Made by a program: the position numbers and the translations under genes. The notes under the pieces were generated by a model. The model ran no database searches, had not been told where the DNA came from, and saw only the letters and a program-made list of their open reading frames with translations. A stretch of DNA of 8,029 bases from CBDTTW01 sp965363675. Lineage in GTDB: Bacteria > Bacteroidota > Rhodothermia > Rhodothermales > DASSAV01. Where the stretch lies: NCBI GenBank assembly GCA_965363675.1, contig CBDTTW010000140.1, positions 1 through 8,029 on the forward strand. The letters are read 5' to 3'. Positions 6,958 through 8,029 of the stretch are shown in pieces; positions within the stretch are counted from its first letter, which is position 1; each line of letters starts with the position of its first letter.

Positions 6958-7016
6958 GTCGCCGTACCTTCAGTACAGCCTCGCTCCGTTTGCGCAGACC
7001 CTTTCCCGAAGATCGC

Positions 7017-7688
7017 ATGGTTAACATTGCCCCCTCCATTTTGTCGGCCGACTTCGCGCGCCTGGAGGCCGAGGTGCGCGCCGCTCTGGAAGCCGGCGCC
7101 GACTGGATCCACGTCGATGTGATGGACGGGCAGTTCGTGCCCAACATCACCATGGGTCCCGTCGTCGTCCAGGCCCTCCGGCCCCTGGCCGACCAGACCG
7201 GCGCCGCGCTTGACGTGCACCTCATGATCGTGCAGCCCGAGCGCTACGTCGAGGCGTTCGCCGCCGCCGGGGCCGACCTCATCACCGTGCACGTCGAGGC
7301 CACGACGCATCTGAACCGCACCCTTGCCCACATCCGCAGCCTGGGCGTCAAGGCCGGCGTCACGCTCAACCCGGCCACCCCGCTCGTCATGCTGGAGGAA
7401 GTCCTGCCCGACGTAGACCTTGTGCTCGTCATGTCGGTCAATCCCGGCTTTGGCGGGCAGCGCTACCTGCCGGCCGCCACGGGCCGCCTGCGCGCCCTGC
7501 GCGCCCGCCTCGATGCCCTCGGCTCGGCGGCTTACCTCGAAGTGGACGGCGGCATCGGCCCCGACAATATCGCCGCCGTCGCGGCGGCGGGGGCCGACGT
7601 GGTCGTGGCGGGCAACGCCATCTTCGGCGGCGGCGACATCGCCGCAGGGGTGCGCCGCCTCCGCGAGGCCCTCACGCAGCAGGTCTGA
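7017..7688 (+). CDS. rpe: ribulose-phosphate 3-epimerase
   Basis: Rpe interconverts D-ribulose 5-phosphate and D-xylulose 5-phosphate in the pentose phosphate pathway (also the Calvin cycle in autotrophs); it is a cytoplasmic, metal-dependent TIM-barrel enzyme. The protein has 223 residues, typical for the family. It opens with APSILSADF (5-13), then IHVDVMDGQFVPNITMGP (31-48), DVHLMI (66-71), VNPGFGGQ (141-148) and EVDGGIGPDNI (175-185). The expected metal ligands are His32, Asp34, His68 and Asp177; Asp34 and Asp177 are also the acid/base pair. The phosphate loop reads AGNAIF, with Asn where Ser is more usual. The same frame stays open upstream to 5664 through nuoH, but family homology begins exactly at ATG 7017, after the terminator. 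The rpe-priA unit presumably has its own promoter in 6958-7016, though I cannot identify one. Confidence 0.97.
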   Translation: MVNIAPSILSADFARLEAEVRAALEAGADWIHVDVMDGQFVPNITMGPVVVQALRPLADQTGAALDVHLMIVQPERYVEAFAAAGADLITVHVEATTHLNRTLAHIRSLGVKAGVTLNPATPLVMLEEVLPDVDLVLVMSVNPGFGGQRYLPAATGRLRALRARLDALGSAAYLEVDGGIGPDNIAAVAAAGADVVVAGNAIFGGGDIAAGVRRLREALTQQV

Positions 7689-7691
7689 CCC

Positions 7692-8029
7692 ATGAGCGCC
7701 GTGTTCGCCCGGGTCGTGCCGGCGCTGCCCGTCGAACGCGCCTTCGACTACCGCATCCCCCGGCGCCTGGAGGCCGTCGCCCGCGTAGGCTGCCGCGTGC
7801 TCATCCCCGTGGGCAAGCGCCGCGTCGCCGGGGTCATCACGGCCCTCGTCGAGACGCCGGAGGTCCCCGACGCAAAGGACCTCGACGACGTGCTCGACGC
7901 CGACCAGCCCGCGCTCACCCCCGAGCTGCTCCGCCTGACCCGGTGGGTCGCCGACTACTACGTCTGCGCGTGGGGCGAGGCGCTGCGCGCCGCGCTCCCG
8001 CCCGGCGCCGAGTCGGCTCCCGGCCTGCG
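7692..8029 (+). CDS. priA: primosomal protein N' (PriA helicase), N-terminal part, cut by window edge
   Basis: The frame is open from ATG 7692 to the right edge (112 full codons). PriA is the 3'-to-5' DNA helicase that recognises abandoned replication forks and reloads the replisome. The visible part matches its N-terminal 3'-end-binding domain: ARVVPALPVERAFDYRIP (6-23), GCRVLIPVGKRRVAGVI, where many members have VPFG, then DVLDADQPALTPELLRL and WVADYYVCAWGEALRAALPPG, corresponding to the conserved W-ADYY...GE..R.ALP-G block. The helicase motifs and zinc-binding cysteines lie beyond the window. The start is 3 bases after the rpe stop, so translation is probably coupled; a weak AGG at 7681-7683 sits at a suitable distance. 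rpe and priA also lie near each other in some other bacterial groups. Confidence 0.92.
   Translation, partial: MSAVFARVVPALPVERAFDYRIPRRLEAVARVGCRVLIPVGKRRVAGVITALVETPEVPDAKDLDDVLDADQPALTPELLRLTRWVADYYVCAWGEALRAALPPGAESAPGL

Noticed and set aside
5664..7016. Open + frame that runs from late nuoG across nuoH and the terminator into rpe, as if rpe had a 450-residue extension.
   Set aside because: The upstream part is an Arg/Pro/His-rich out-of-frame reading of nuoG and nuoH, both of which have clear homology in their own frames. Rpe homology starts exactly at ATG 7017.
6951..7016. Possible Bacteroidota-type promoter for rpe (TTTG at 6955-6958, TACCTT at 6965-6970 or TACAGC at 6974-6979).
   Set aside because: The spacing between elements is wrong (6 or 15 bases) and the -7 candidates match the TAnnTTTG consensus poorly. 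A promoter is likely in this gap, but I cannot place it.

Overview
The window is a high-GC (roughly two-thirds G+C), densely packed stretch with every gene on the + strand. It holds most of a respiratory complex I (NADH:quinone oxidoreductase) gene cluster, followed by a separate two-gene unit. Most starts lack a Shine-Dalgarno sequence, one gene encodes a DUF4920-type lipoprotein typical of Bacteroidota and relatives, and the complex I cluster stops after nuoH. Together these suggest a high-GC member of the Bacteroidota/Rhodothermota side of the tree (Rhodothermus/Salinibacter-like). That placement is an inference from style and protein families, not from a marker gene.

Layout: the last 30 codons of a gene that is probably nuoC (2-94); nuoD (119-1468); nuoE (1505-2179); nuoF (2215-3558); a small DUF4920-like lipoprotein gene (3578-4066); nuoG (4102-5835); nuoH (5866-6900); a strong intrinsic terminator (6924-6957); rpe (7017-7688); and the 5' part of priA (7692 to the window end). 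Gaps within the nuo run are 19-36 bases and none contains a terminator, so it reads as one operon. rpe and priA are 3 bases apart and probably form a second unit.

Function: NuoE, NuoF and NuoG form the peripheral NADH-oxidising module (FMN plus Fe-S clusters). NuoC and NuoD form part of the connecting module that carries the quinone site. NuoH is the membrane subunit that closes the quinone chamber and starts the proton path. NuoI and the antiporter-like subunits (NuoJ-N) are not here and must be encoded elsewhere if the complex is complete. Rpe serves the pentose phosphate pathway and PriA restarts stalled replication forks.

I see no new defence, mobile or secondary-metabolism system. The points worth a second look are smaller: a shortened NuoG that has lost the N7 cluster ligands, extra cysteines at the NuoE cluster site, the lipoprotein gene embedded between nuoF and nuoG, and a long near-perfect inverted repeat inside the nuoH coding sequence.
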